Notes: generated by a model not told the origin, from the letters alone. A stretch of DNA of 64,000 nucleotides from Mucilaginibacter gossypiicola (GCF_900110105.1 NZ_FOCL01000003.1:434001-498000), one strand, 5' to 3'; counted from the stretch's first letter, positions 8,396 through 17,286 are shown. Numbers and translations: made by a program.

Positions 8396-9283
8396 ATGAA
8401 AACAACAATTGGATTTATCGGCCTTGGCCACATGGGCATCAACATGGCCAAAAATCTTATCGCCTCGGGATACCATCTGCAGGTTTACAATCGCACACTT
8501 TCAAAAATTGACGAGCTCGGTGCCGGCAATGTAACCAGGTGCCTAAGCCCTGCCGAAGCGGCGGCAAATGTGCCATTTTTGATTACTATGGTGTCGGACG
8601 ACGAAGTGTTGCGAGAATCGGCTGTAGGCGACGGCGGAATTTTAAAAACGCTACAGCCAAATGCTGTGCATATATCCATGAGCACCATTTCGCCCGATAC
8701 TTCTGAAGAATTGGCCAAATTACACGAGCAGGCCGGCAGTCGTTACCTGGCCTCCCCGGTGTTTGGCAGGCCCGAAGCGGCGGCTGCGCGCAAGCTCTGG
8801 ATTTGCGTTTCGGGCGACGAGCAAACTAAAAATGATGTCCGGCCAATCCTCGATTTATTGGGGCAAGCAGTTATAGATTTTGGCCCTTCTGTTGGTGGTG
8901 CAAACGTGGTTAAAATAGCAGGCAATTTCATGATCATGGCCTCCATGGAAATGATGGCCGAAGCATTCACCCTCGCCGAGAAAAACGGATTGAGCCGAAC
9001 ACAAGTTTCCGAGTTTTTTGGCTCGACACTTTTCAACGCTCCTATCTTCCAAAATTATGGAAAGCTTATTGCAGGTAAGCAATACGAATCTGTGGGCTTC
9101 CAATCAAAACTTGGCTATAAAGACGCGCGCCTGGCGTTCAAATTATCGCAGACAAGCGAGATGCCTATGCCCATCGCAAACGCGGTACACGGCCGCTTAT
9201 TAACCGCCGTAGCCAAAGGCTGGGGAGAGCGAGACTGGGTAGAAGGAATAGGCCGTGGTGTGAGCGAAGATGCGGGAATTTGA
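8396..9283 (+). CDS. NAD(P)-dependent beta-hydroxyacid dehydrogenase family oxidoreductase
   Basis: A 295-residue protein of the 3-hydroxyisobutyrate dehydrogenase/6-phosphogluconate dehydrogenase superfamily. The Rossmann motif is GLGHMG at 9-14, the substrate-binding segment SMSTISP is at 94-100, the PVFGRPEAA region at 121-129, and the catalytic Lys173 with Asn177 in VVKIAGNFM. Length fits short beta-hydroxyacid dehydrogenases, including succinic-semialdehyde/glyoxylate reductases and imine reductases, so the substrate is undetermined. It directly follows the LapA-domain gene. Confidence 0.88.
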   Translation: MKTTIGFIGLGHMGINMAKNLIASGYHLQVYNRTLSKIDELGAGNVTRCLSPAEAAANVPFLITMVSDDEVLRESAVGDGGILKTLQPNAVHISMSTISPDTSEELAKLHEQAGSRYLASPVFGRPEAAAARKLWICVSGDEQTKNDVRPILDLLGQAVIDFGPSVGGANVVKIAGNFMIMASMEMMAEAFTLAEKNGLSRTQVSEFFGSTLFNAPIFQNYGKLIAGKQYESVGFQSKLGYKDARLAFKLSQTSEMPMPIANAVHGRLLTAVAKGWGERDWVEGIGRGVSEDAGI

Positions 9284-9623
9284 TTTCGGATTTTGGATGT
9301 TCGATTTCGGAGTTTTAATTGATGATTTTGAGATTAGATATCCCTTCAAAACAACATGCCAGATTATGTACTGATTATCTATAAGTCAATACATAATCTG
9401 GCATTTTTTCCGTCCGACGAGGTCACTCGACAGAAGCCACAGATTCTTTATAACAACACGCCATTGCGAGGCACGAAGCAATCCCCTATTAGCAGAGCCG
9501 CTATGCAAGTTTCTCTGCATCGTTTGGGATTGCTTCGTACCTCGCAATGACGCCTTCTTTTGCTTTTACTCGACTTTAAAAATTCCAGCTAAATCCGAAA
9601 TTGAACATCCCAATTCCGAAATC
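9282..9623. repeat. inverted pair of family E repeats flanking a family A palindrome
   Basis: The left arm at 9282-9313 (GATTTCGGA..GGATGTTC..ATTTCGGA) and the right arm at 9592-9623 are imperfect inverted copies of about 32 bases. A third copy in direct orientation is at 38026-38057. Between the arms lies the family A palindrome at 9459-9552. This fills the gap between the dehydrogenase and ispE; no gene is supported there. Confidence 0.75.
9459..9552. repeat. family A palindromic repeat (REP-like), copy 1
   Basis: Long imperfect palindrome with CATTGCGAGGCACGAAGCA on the left and TGCTTCGTACCTCGCAATG on the right. A second copy with the same arms and a different loop is at 17165-17246. Both are intergenic. 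Confidence 0.85.
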
Positions 9624-10422
9624 ATAAATAGAACACTTCGTTCTCCCCTTCCAAAAATTTCAGATCGGGAGTTTCGGCAAAAATACCAAACACGGATGCA
9701 CCGCTTCCACTCATGCTGGAGTAGATAGCACCGGCTTCATAAAGGGCAGCTTTGATGCCCCGGATCTCCACATGGTTTTTAAAAACGGTTTGTTCAAAAT
9801 CATTTTTGATAAGCTTCTTCCAGTCGGCAATTGGCTCTCTGATCAAATCAAAAAGCGAGTCCTTTACAGGCGTAGGTTTTATACCACGAAAAGCCTCTCC
9901 CGTTGACACATGAACAGGCGGCATTACCAATATAATTTTATATGCCGAGAGATCAAGTTTGATGTTCTCAAATTCATCACCCCGTTCAAAAGCAAACACC
10001 GGTTTGTTCTCAACAAAAAAGGCGCAGTCGGCACCGAGGCGACGGACATAGTCGGTCATATCGTCAACAGATAAACCGAGCTTAAATTCATCATTCATCA
10101 GCCTGATAAAAAACGCCGCATCAGATGAGCCACCACCCAAACCCGCTCCTATCGGAATATGCTTGTGCAAGTGGATACTCACCGGCGGCAAGTCGTAATC
10201 CTGCTTAAGCATGTGGTAGCCTTTAACGCAAAGATTATCATCCATCGTTCCGGGGATATCAAGACCGGTTGAAGTGAAAGTGAGCTTGTCGTTTTTCACC
10301 ACCTCAAGAGCGTCTTTAATGCCGATAGGGTAAAAAATGGTTTCGAGATTATGATAACCATCCGGCCGGCGTTCGGTAATATTGAGGCCAATGTTTATTT
10401 TTGCATTCGGAAATAAAATCAT
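9622..10422 (-). CDS. ispE: 4-diphosphocytidyl-2-C-methyl-D-erythritol kinase IspE
   Basis: A 266-residue GHMP kinase that phosphorylates CDP-methylerythritol in the MEP isoprenoid pathway. Visible: N-terminal FPNAKINIGLNI with Lys8, RRPDGYHNLET near 19-28, the ATP loop IGAGLGGGSSDAA at 91-103, the catalytic Asp131 in LGADCAFFV, and a C-terminal SMSGSGASVFG near 238-248. Length fits Bacteroidota IspE, slightly shorter than E. coli. The gene is single, convergent with the dehydrogenase and divergent from thyA. Confidence 0.96.
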   Translation of the reverse strand: MILFPNAKINIGLNITERRPDGYHNLETIFYPIGIKDALEVVKNDKLTFTSTGLDIPGTMDDNLCVKGYHMLKQDYDLPPVSIHLHKHIPIGAGLGGGSSDAAFFIRLMNDEFKLGLSVDDMTDYVRRLGADCAFFVENKPVFAFERGDEFENIKLDLSAYKIILVMPPVHVSTGEAFRGIKPTPVKDSLFDLIREPIADWKKLIKNDFEQTVFKNHVEIRGIKAALYEAGAIYSSMSGSGASVFGIFAETPDLKFLEGENEVFYL

Positions 10423-10601
10423 ACAAAGTAATTAACACGTGATGTATTTGCCAACATCCGTAGGAAACCAAAGGTAGATTATTTTTCTTTGCCCTTTGAA
10501 AATGTTCATTAGTTCATTGGTTCAATAGTTCATTGGTGTGCTATCCAATAAACCTGTATAACCACTCACCTAATCAACAACTCACCTAATCAACTAAAAA
10601 A

Positions 10602-11423
10602 ATGAAACAGTATCTTGACCTGATGAGGCATGTGATGGAAACCGGCGCGCAAAAGCATGACAGAACCGGCACCGGTACGGTAAGTGTGTTTGGCTACCAG
10701 ATGCGTTTCAACCTTAAGGATGGTTTCCCGATGGTGACCACCAAAAAGCTCCACCTCAAATCAATTATTCACGAGCTCATCTGGTTTTTGAGCGGCGACA
10801 GCAATATCCGTTACCTGAAAGAAAACGGCGTGCGCATCTGGGACGAATGGGCCGACGAGAACGGCGACCTTGGCCCGGTGTATGGCAAACAGTGGCGCTC
10901 TTGGCCAACACCCGATGGCGGTCATATCGACCAGATACAGCAGGTGGTAAACCAGCTTAAAAACAATCCCGATTCCCGCCGCATTATCGTATCGGCATGG
11001 AACGTTGCCGAGGTTAATCAAATGGCCCTGCCGCCATGTCATAGTTTGTTCCAGTTTTATGTGGAGCCCGCCAATCCTCTAAAGGGAGAATTGAAAGGTA
11101 AACTTTCATGTCAGTTATACCAAAGGAGCGCGGACATCTTCTTAGGTGTTCCGTTCAACATTGCATCTTATGCCCTGCTCACCATGATGATGGCACAGGT
11201 GTGTGATCTTGACCTTGGCGACTTTGTACACACCCTTGGTGATGCTCATTTGTACAACAACCATATGGATCAAGTGCGCCTGCAGTTAACCCGCGATCCG
11301 CGACCGCTGCCTACCATGAAAATTAATCCGGAGGTAAAAGATATCTTCTCATTTAAGTTCGAGGATTTCACTTTGGAAAATTATGATCCATGGCCACATA
11401 TTAAAGCGGAAGTGGCGGTGTAG
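10602..11423 (+). CDS. thyA: thymidylate synthase ThyA
   Basis: A 273-residue enzyme converting dUMP and methylenetetrahydrofolate to dTMP and dihydrofolate. The Cys nucleophile is Cys146 in [19 protein letters not shown] near 21, the [11 protein letters not shown] loop near 91-101, [20 protein letters not shown] and the [12 protein letters not shown] motif are all present. A small acidic/basic insertion follows [13 protein letters not shown], which recycles the dihydrofolate product, is encoded 550 bp downstream, but a separate four-helix-bundle gene with inverted repeat borders lies between them. Confidence 0.97.
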   Translation: MKQYLDLMRHVMETGAQKHDRTGTGTVSVFGYQMRFNLKDGFPMVTTKKLHLKSIIHELIWFLSGDSNIRYLKENGVRIWDEWADENGDLGPVYGKQWRSWPTPDGGHIDQIQQVVNQLKNNPDSRRIIVSAWNVAEVNQMALPPCHSLFQFYVEPANPLKGELKGKLSCQLYQRSADIFLGVPFNIASYALLTMMMAQVCDLDLGDFVHTLGDAHLYNNHMDQVRLQLTRDPRPLPTMKINPEVKDIFSFKFEDFTLENYDPWPHIKAEVAV

Positions 11424-11433
11424 TTTAGATCAC

Positions 11434-11913
11434 TTGCTTCGCGTCATTAGGTCATTGAGTCATTTTTTTGATTGTCCTATTTTTTTACCTGTCCTGAACT
11501 TATCATGAGTAATCGAATTGAAGAACTTGAGGTTTATAATCTTTCGGAAGCGTTTGCCGACAGGGTTTGGTTTTTAGTGGCTAAGTGGGAGTACTTTGCC
11601 AAAGACACCTTAGGGAAGCAAATCGTTCGCTCATCCGACTCAATAGGCGCGAACATAGCCGAAGGCTTTGGACGTTATCATTACAAAGAGAATAAAAACT
11701 TCTGCTATTTTAGCCGCGGATCCATAATTGAAACCAAAGGCTGGCTCAAAAAAGCGAATACGAGAAACTTGATCAATGACAATGACTATCAATCGCTGCT
11801 TCGGGAGTTAGAAACAATTCACGTAAAACTAAACATCTACATCAAATTCATTGGAAAAGGAAACGTATAAGACAAGTCAAAAAATGACTCAATGACCTAA
11901 TGACGCGAAGCAA
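11434..11913. mobile_element. four-helix-bundle gene bounded by 35-bp perfect inverted repeats (candidate insertion unit)
   Basis: The left arm 11434-11468 and right arm 11879-11913 are perfect reverse complements over 35 bases (left begins TTGCTTCGCGTCATTAGG), with weaker matching continuing about 8 bases inward. The unit begins 11 bases after the thyA stop and lies before folA. RNA from the whole unit could fold into one long stem with the gene in the loop. No transposase is inside. Calling it mobile is inference from structure and from interruption of a thyA-folA pair. Confidence 0.55.
11505..11870 (+). CDS. four-helix-bundle protein (S23/23S rRNA intervening-sequence protein family)
   Basis: A 121-residue helical protein with the family signature SIGANIAEGFGRYH near 53-66, FCYFSRGSIIETKGWLKKA near 73-90 and a final helix around ELETIHVKLNIYIKFI. 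I chose ATG 11505 (MSNRIEELEVYNL) over a TTG upstream that overlaps the left inverted repeat. Members of this family were first seen inside 23S rRNA intervening sequences, themselves bounded by base-pairing arms; others occur as free genes in Bacteroidota. Homologues form pentamers and some bind nucleic acid. The inverted repeats around this copy resemble that rRNA arrangement but the gene sits between thyA and folA. Confidence 0.88.
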   Translation: MSNRIEELEVYNLSEAFADRVWFLVAKWEYFAKDTLGKQIVRSSDSIGANIAEGFGRYHYKENKNFCYFSRGSIIETKGWLKKANTRNLINDNDYQSLLRELETIHVKLNIYIKFIGKGNV

Positions 11914-11970
11914 ATGAAGCAGCGCAAAAATGACGCAAAGCAAATGCCCCAATGACTTAATGACTTAATA
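11900..11970. repeat. degenerate direct copies of the right inverted-repeat arm
   Basis: TGACGCGAAGCAAATG at 11900-11915 is followed by TGACGCAAAGCAAATG at 11930-11945, and CAATGACTTAATGACTTAAT then echoes the CAATGACCTAATGAC part of the arm. The folA start follows at 11973. Confidence 0.6.
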
Positions 11971-11972
11971 AA

Positions 11973-12455
11973 ATGATACTAAGCATCATCGTAGCCATAG
12001 CAAAAAATCACGCTATCGGTAAAGACAATAAATTACTCTGGTACCTGCCAAATGATCTGAAACATTTTAAAGATGTAACTACCGGACATACCGTGATCAT
12101 GGGGCGTAAAACTTTTGATTCGGTTGGTAAACCTTTGCCTAAGCGCCGCAATATTGTGATTACCCGGCAAGCTATCAGTATTGAAGGCTGCGAGGTGGTG
12201 CCGTCTATTGAAGCCGCTATTGAGCTATGCAAAGCCGAGGATGAAGTTTTTGTTGTTGGCGGGTCCGAGATCTACCGGCAGTCAATTCCGCTAACTGATC
12301 GCATATATCTCACCATAATTGACCAGGATTTTGAGGGGGATACATTCTTCCCGGAGTTAAATCCTGACGAGTGGCAGGAAAAAGATCGCGAAGATTTTGA
12401 GCCCGACGAAAAAAACAAGTATAAATATTCGTTTATCACACTTGAGCGTCGCTAA
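11973..12455 (+). CDS. folA: dihydrofolate reductase
   Basis: A 160-residue NADPH-dependent enzyme reducing dihydrofolate to tetrahydrofolate. Seen: N-terminal ILSIIVAIAKNHAIGKDNK, LLWYLPNDLKHF with the active-site Asp28, VIMGRKTFDSVGKPLPKRRNIVI near 41-63, VFVVGGSEIYRQ near 94-105 and DTFFPE. Length is typical. Its start codon follows decayed copies of the inverted-repeat arm, so its promoter or its coupling to thyA has been affected by that insertion. Confidence 0.97.
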   Translation: MILSIIVAIAKNHAIGKDNKLLWYLPNDLKHFKDVTTGHTVIMGRKTFDSVGKPLPKRRNIVITRQAISIEGCEVVPSIEAAIELCKAEDEVFVVGGSEIYRQSIPLTDRIYLTIIDQDFEGDTFFPELNPDEWQEKDREDFEPDEKNKYKYSFITLERR

Positions 12456-12488
12456 CATTTTTTGTCATGATTTTGTTTTAATTTAAAA

Positions 12489-12518
12489 TTTTGTGCTTAC
12501 GAAATTTTATTAGATTTG
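12489..12518 (+). promoter_or_regulatory. Bacteroidota promoter of secDF (TTTTG, 17 bp, TAGATTTG)
   Basis: TTTTG at 12489-12493 and TAGATTTG at 12511-12518 are separated by 17 bases, matching the -33 TTTG and -7 TAnnTTTG elements of the Bacteroidota primary sigma factor. Predicted start near 12522 leaves a leader of about 50 bases before the secDF ATG at 12571. Confidence 0.7.
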
Positions 12519-12570
12519 CTGCCTTATTAAAAAAAGCTTATAAACTAATTTATTACATATTAAAAATTCG

Positions 12571-15561
12571 ATGCAAGGCAAAGGGGTTATTAAATTTTTC
12601 GCCATACTACTGGCAGTTGTGTGCTTGTACCAGCTATCATTTACGTGGGTGGCACACAAAGTTGAGAGTGATGCCAAAGAATATTCAAAGGGGGATTCTA
12701 CGAAAGAGAAAACTTACCTGGATTCTATTTCCAATCAACCGGTTTATCCGCTATTCAAACATGACTACGCTTATGTAAAGCAAAGGGAAATTGCATTAGG
12801 CCTGGACTTAAAGGGTGGTATGAACGTTACCATGCAAATCCAGCTTGATGAGTTGGTTAGGAAAATTGCTAACAACAATCCTGATGCTACCTTTAACCAG
12901 GCTTTGGCTAATGCCGATAAATTACAGGCTAATGCTCAAACCAGCCAAAAAGATTACATCGCGTTATTTGTAAGCGAATACGAAAAGCTAAACCCTAACG
13001 GTAAACTTGCAGCTATCTTTTCAACAAAAGATAACCAGGACCACCTGAAGTTCAATGCTTCAAACAGCGAGGTTAAAACTTACCTGGAGGATCTGGCTTC
13101 TACAGCGGTGAAACAATCATTCACAGTTTTGAACACCCGTATCAACCAGTTTGGTGTAACCCAGCCTAACATTCAGTTGCAACAAGGTTCAAACAGGATT
13201 TTAGTTGAGCTGCCTGGTGTTAAAGAACCAGAACGTGTTCGTAAATTGCTTTCAGGCTCTGCAAAATTGGAGTTCTACGAAACTTTTGATAATGCCGAGG
13301 CTTACCAGTACCTGATCAATATTGACAACCTGCTTGCTGCAAAAAGCAAAACAGTTAAAGCCGATACCGGCAAATCAGCAAAAGCTGATACTGCTGCTAC
13401 CGTTGCTGCTGCAAAGGCTGATACAGCTAAAGGCAGTTCATTGTTAAGCAAGGTTCAAAAAAACGCTGCTAAAAACGATACTTCAGCTGCTTCATTAAGC
13501 AAAACAAAATTAGCTGCACAACACCCGTTGTTTGCAGTAATGTCATTAAACGTTGGGCAAGGCGCAAACGGCCAGCAGCAATTAGGCCAGGGCCCGGTTG
13601 TTGGTTATGCTCCATTACAGGACACTGCTAAAGTTAACTCATACCTGCACAGTGCAGATGTTTTAGCGGTTATTCCACGTAACATCAAATTTTTGTGGGA
13701 AGTAAAACCTATCAAAAACACTAAAACTTTCGCTTTATACGCCATCAAACTTACAGGTGCCGAAAACGGTCCGGTATTATCAGGCGATGTGATTAACGAT
13801 GCCCGTGCTGATAACGACCAAAAAGGCAGCCCGGAGGTTGTGATGATCATGAACTCAGAAGGCGCTCAAAAATGGCGTGCTGTTACTGCCGAAGCTTCAT
13901 CAGGCACCAACAAAAAAGCTATCGCTATCGTTTTGGACGATAACGTATACTCTGCTCCTACTGTACAGAATGAAATTTCCGGTGGTGTATCATCTATCTC
14001 TGGTAACTTCACCCTTGATGACACCCGCGACTTAGCCAACGTGTTAAAAGCTGGCCGTTTACCGGCTCCTGCCCACATTGTGTCTGAATCAATTGTAGGT
14101 CCGTCATTAGGCCAGCAAGCTATCTCTGCAGGTATCACTTCAAGTATCTTAGGTTTAGTAGTGGTATTGATCTTCATGATTGCTTACTACAACCGTGCAG
14201 GTACTGTAGCGGTGGTTGCGGTAATCATCAACATCTTCTTCCTGATGGGCGTTTTAACCAGCTTAGGCGCAGTATTAACTGTACCGGGTGTTGCAGGTAT
14301 CGTATTAACATTAGGTATTGCGGTAGATGCCAACGTATTGGTTTACGAACGTGTACGTGAAGAGCTTGGCTTAGGTAAATCATTAAGGGTTGCTGTTTCC
14401 GATGGTTTTAAACATGCTTTACCTTCAATCCTTGACTCACAGATCAGTACATTCCTTACCGGTTTAATCCTGTTTGTATTCGGTTCAGGTCCTATCCAGG
14501 GCTTTGCAACTACGTTGATGATCGGTATCGCAACTTCATTGTTCTGTTCATTATTGATTTCAAGGGTTATATTTGAGTGGATGCTTGATAAAGGTATGGA
14601 CATCAAATTCTCAAACCCATGGAGCTCACATACCTTTAAAAATGCAAACTTCGCATTCGTAAAAAACCGTGGTAAGTTCTACATCTTCTCGGGCTTGTTC
14701 ATTGCTGCAGGTTTGGTATCAATCTTTACCCGCGGCTTTACCTACGGTGTTGACTTTGAAGGTGGCCGTAACTACATTGTTAGCTTCCCTAACAAAGCCG
14801 TTAATACAGAGCAGATCCACGATGCTATCGACGCTACTTTAGGTCGCAGTACCGAGGTTAAAACTATGGGTACCGATAAATTCAGTATCACTACCAACTA
14901 CCTGTTCAATGATAACTCAACTGCTGCTGATGCTAAAGTAAGGGCAACCCTTGTTAGCACATTAGCTGCTAAAGCTGAAACCAAAATCAGCGACAGCAAC
15001 ATTTTAGGTGGTTCAAAAGTAAGTGCTACTATTGCCGATGAATTAAAAACATCAGCTTTTTACACGGTATTGTTCGCCATCTTTGTGATCTCGGCTTATA
15101 TCCTGATCCGTTTCCGCAAATGGCAGTTCAGCTTAGGTGCGATGATCGCAACTGCTCACGATGCTTTATTGGTATTATCGTTCTTCTCATTATTCAATGG
15201 TTTCCTTCCGTTCTCACTGGATATTGACCAGGCGTTTATCGCAGCGATATTAACGGTTATTGGTTATTCAATTAACGATACCGTGGTAGTATTTGACAGG
15301 ATCCGCGAGTTCCTTGAGCACTCTACCAAGGACGAAAAACCTGAAGATGTTATTAACAAAGCTATCAACAGCACGTTGAGCCGTACCATTATCACAGCAT
15401 TAACCGTGGTATTCGTATTGTTAGTGTTGTTCATCTTTGGTGGTGACGTTATCAAAGGCTTCTCATTCGCGTTATTAATTGGTGTACTTTTCGGTACATA
15501 CTCGTCGATCTGTGTGGCTACACCAGTTATCGTTGACTTTGGAAAGAAAGACCTTAAATAA
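12571..15561 (+). CDS. secDF: protein translocase subunit SecDF (fused)
   Basis: A 996-residue fusion of SecD (about 1-620) and SecF (about 680-996), 12 membrane helices in all. It uses the proton-motive force to help Sec-dependent export. Marks: LGLDLKGGMNVTMQI near 73 (SecD), GIAVDANVLVYERVREEL near 580 (SecD TM4 Asp), VDFEGGRNYIV near 729 (SecF) and SINDTVVVFDRIREFL near 898 (SecF). An Ala/Lys/Asp/Thr-rich segment of about 50 residues (near 263-312) is inserted in the large SecD periplasmic domain. Codons favour GGT, GCT, CGT and TTA more than neighbours, consistent with high expression. A promoter and a terminator bracket it. Confidence 0.97.
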   Translation: MQGKGVIKFFAILLAVVCLYQLSFTWVAHKVESDAKEYSKGDSTKEKTYLDSISNQPVYPLFKHDYAYVKQREIALGLDLKGGMNVTMQIQLDELVRKIANNNPDATFNQALANADKLQANAQTSQKDYIALFVSEYEKLNPNGKLAAIFSTKDNQDHLKFNASNSEVKTYLEDLASTAVKQSFTVLNTRINQFGVTQPNIQLQQGSNRILVELPGVKEPERVRKLLSGSAKLEFYETFDNAEAYQYLINIDNLLAAKSKTVKADTGKSAKADTAATVAAAKADTAKGSSLLSKVQKNAAKNDTSAASLSKTKLAAQHPLFAVMSLNVGQGANGQQQLGQGPVVGYAPLQDTAKVNSYLHSADVLAVIPRNIKFLWEVKPIKNTKTFALYAIKLTGAENGPVLSGDVINDARADNDQKGSPEVVMIMNSEGAQKWRAVTAEASSGTNKKAIAIVLDDNVYSAPTVQNEISGGVSSISGNFTLDDTRDLANVLKAGRLPAPAHIVSESIVGPSLGQQAISAGITSSILGLVVVLIFMIAYYNRAGTVAVVAVIINIFFLMGVLTSLGAVLTVPGVAGIVLTLGIAVDANVLVYERVREELGLGKSLRVAVSDGFKHALPSILDSQISTFLTGLILFVFGSGPIQGFATTLMIGIATSLFCSLLISRVIFEWMLDKGMDIKFSNPWSSHTFKNANFAFVKNRGKFYIFSGLFIAAGLVSIFTRGFTYGVDFEGGRNYIVSFPNKAVNTEQIHDAIDATLGRSTEVKTMGTDKFSITTNYLFNDNSTAADAKVRATLVSTLAAKAETKISDSNILGGSKVSATIADELKTSAFYTVLFAIFVISAYILIRFRKWQFSLGAMIATAHDALLVLSFFSLFNGFLPFSLDIDQAFIAAILTVIGYSINDTVVVFDRIREFLEHSTKDEKPEDVINKAINSTLSRTIITALTVVFVLLVLFIFGGDVIKGFSFALLIGVLFGTYSSICVATPVIVDFGKKDLK

Positions 15562-15579
15562 ATAAAGATTAAACAATTG

Positions 15580-15611
15580 AAAGGCTCCAAAGAAATTTGG
15601 GGCCTTTTTTT
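15580..15611 (+). terminator. intrinsic terminator of secDF
   Basis: AAAGGCTCCAAA, loop GAAA, TTTGGGGCCTT form an 11-bp stem with one T-G pair, followed by seven T residues, 18 bases after the secDF stop. Confidence 0.88.
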
Positions 15612-15795
15612 GTTACCGCCAATTGCTGTAAAGCTTACAAATTAGCCGACAGATGGTGTTGCATATCGTAAACAATGAGGTATAATTGCATTGCATTTCA
15701 GCATGTATCATCATTGGCGGCACAGAGATTGTGCTACAACTAAATATGGGCTGTATTGCCTGTAAAAGAATGATTTTTTTAATAATAACCTGCTC

Positions 15796-17109
15796 ATGAA
15801 TACATCCAACAATTCCAAATTTCCTTTAGTAGTGATAGTGGGCGGCGGCTTTGGCGGCCTGCAGGTAGCAAAACAGCTAAAGGATAAACCGGTAGACGTT
15901 TTAATGCTTGATAAGCACAACTACCATACATTTCAACCCTTATTGTACCAGGTTGCTATGGGCAGCCTCGAATCAGAATCGATAGCTTTTTCCCTGCGAA
16001 AGAATTTCGCCAGTCAAAAAAACTTCCGGTTCAGGATAGCAGAGGTGACCAGGGTTGATGCAGATAATAATATGCTCGAAACCACCATTGGCAATATAGC
16101 TTACGACTACCTGGTGATAGCAACCGGCTCTACCACTAATTTTTTCGGCAACAAGGATATAGAGCATTATGCTATGCCGATGAAATCGATCCCCGAGGCG
16201 TTAAACCTCCGGTATTCAATTTTGCAGAACATTGAGGAAGCCCTGCTTAAAGTGGGCAAGGCTGAGCGCGATCCCTACCTTACTTTTGTATTGGTAGGTG
16301 CCGGACCAACCGGGGTTGAGCTTGCAGGTTCATTGGCCGAGCTCCGTAACCACGTTTTAACTAAAGATTACCCCGAGCTTAAAAAGGAGGATATGAAGGT
16401 GTACCTGGTAGACTTTTTACCAAAAGTACTTGGCCCTTTTTCCGATCAGGCATCAAACGCGGCACGCACTTTCCTCACCAATATGGGTGTTGAGGTGCTT
16501 ACCGGTGTAAAAGTTGACAGCTACGATGGTGAAGAAATTAAGTTTGAAGGCGGTAAAAGCATTCGCACCAAAAACGTGATCTGGAGCGCCGGGGTTATGG
16601 GAGTTGTACCCGAGGGCTTTGATAAAAATGTTATCGAACGCGGAAACAGAATAAAAGTGGATAGTATTGGCCGCGTTGCTGGCTTTAACAACATCTTTGC
16701 CATTGGAGACGTTGCGGCAATGATCACCGATGAGACCCCTAAGGGGCACCCGGGAGTAGCACAGGTAGCCATACAAATGGGTCAGCATGTGGCCAAAAAC
16801 ATCATCCACATCATTAACGGCGAACAAACTTCGCCGTTTAAGTATAACGATAAAGGCTCTCTGGCTACCATTGGCCGTAATAAGGCCGTGGCTGATTTGG
16901 GTAAAGTGAAGTTCCAGGGATTTTTTGCATGGCTGGTGTGGATGTTTGTGCACCTGATATCGCTTTTAGGCGGCCGTAACAAGGTGATCGTGTTCATTAA
17001 CTGGGTATCAAGCTATGTAACCTACAATGGCGGCACAAGGCTTATAATCCGCAAATTTGAGCGTGAAGGCTTAACAGAAGATCAGCATTTGCCTAATACG
17101 GTTGATTGA
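15796..17109 (+). CDS. type II NADH:quinone oxidoreductase-like FAD protein
   Basis: A 437-residue NDH-2-type flavoprotein. It has two nucleotide-binding Rossmann motifs: VVIVGGGFGGLQVAKQL near 12-28 for FAD and VLVGAGPTGVELAGSLAEL near 170-188 for NADH, plus YHTFQPLLYQVA near 44 and the second FAD motif NNIFAIGDVAA near 297. The C-terminal FFAWLVWMFVHLISLLGGRNK is an amphipathic/hydrophobic segment expected to sit on the inner membrane. It would pass electrons from NADH to menaquinone without pumping protons. Standalone gene. Confidence 0.93.
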   Translation: MNTSNNSKFPLVVIVGGGFGGLQVAKQLKDKPVDVLMLDKHNYHTFQPLLYQVAMGSLESESIAFSLRKNFASQKNFRFRIAEVTRVDADNNMLETTIGNIAYDYLVIATGSTTNFFGNKDIEHYAMPMKSIPEALNLRYSILQNIEEALLKVGKAERDPYLTFVLVGAGPTGVELAGSLAELRNHVLTKDYPELKKEDMKVYLVDFLPKVLGPFSDQASNAARTFLTNMGVEVLTGVKVDSYDGEEIKFEGGKSIRTKNVIWSAGVMGVVPEGFDKNVIERGNRIKVDSIGRVAGFNNIFAIGDVAAMITDETPKGHPGVAQVAIQMGQHVAKNIIHIINGEQTSPFKYNDKGSLATIGRNKAVADLGKVKFQGFFAWLVWMFVHLISLLGGRNKVIVFINWVSSYVTYNGGTRLIIRKFEREGLTEDQHLPNTVD

Positions 17110-17164
17110 GTAGGGAATTTGAAAAGATGTTCCTATTTTTATTTTAACTAAGCTTCATCAAAAA

Positions 17165-17246
17165 CGTCATTGCGAGGCACGAAGCAATCGCGAACTATGC
17201 AGGGCCGACCTGCTAATCGGGGATTGCTTCGTACCTCGCAATGACG
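17165..17246. repeat. family A palindromic repeat (REP-like), copy 2
   Basis: CGTCATTGCGAGG...CCTCGCAATGACG arms with GAAGCAATC/GATTGCTTC inside, as at 9459-9552 but with a different central loop. It lies between NDH-2 and the HMG-CoA-lyase-like gene. Confidence 0.88.
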
Positions 17247-17286
17247 GTCTTTAATATTATAACAGACGTTCATACCAAGTAAAAAA

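Noticed and set aside
9356..9550. 64-codon plus-strand frame
   Set aside because: It is made mostly of the family A palindrome and has no protein-like features.
15711..15920. minus-strand frame before the NDH-2 gene
   Set aside because: It overlaps the NDH-2 N-terminus antisense and lacks any family feature.
16453..16953. 166-codon minus-strand frame inside the NDH-2 gene
   Set aside because: Antisense to a well-supported gene; composition typical of a shadow frame.
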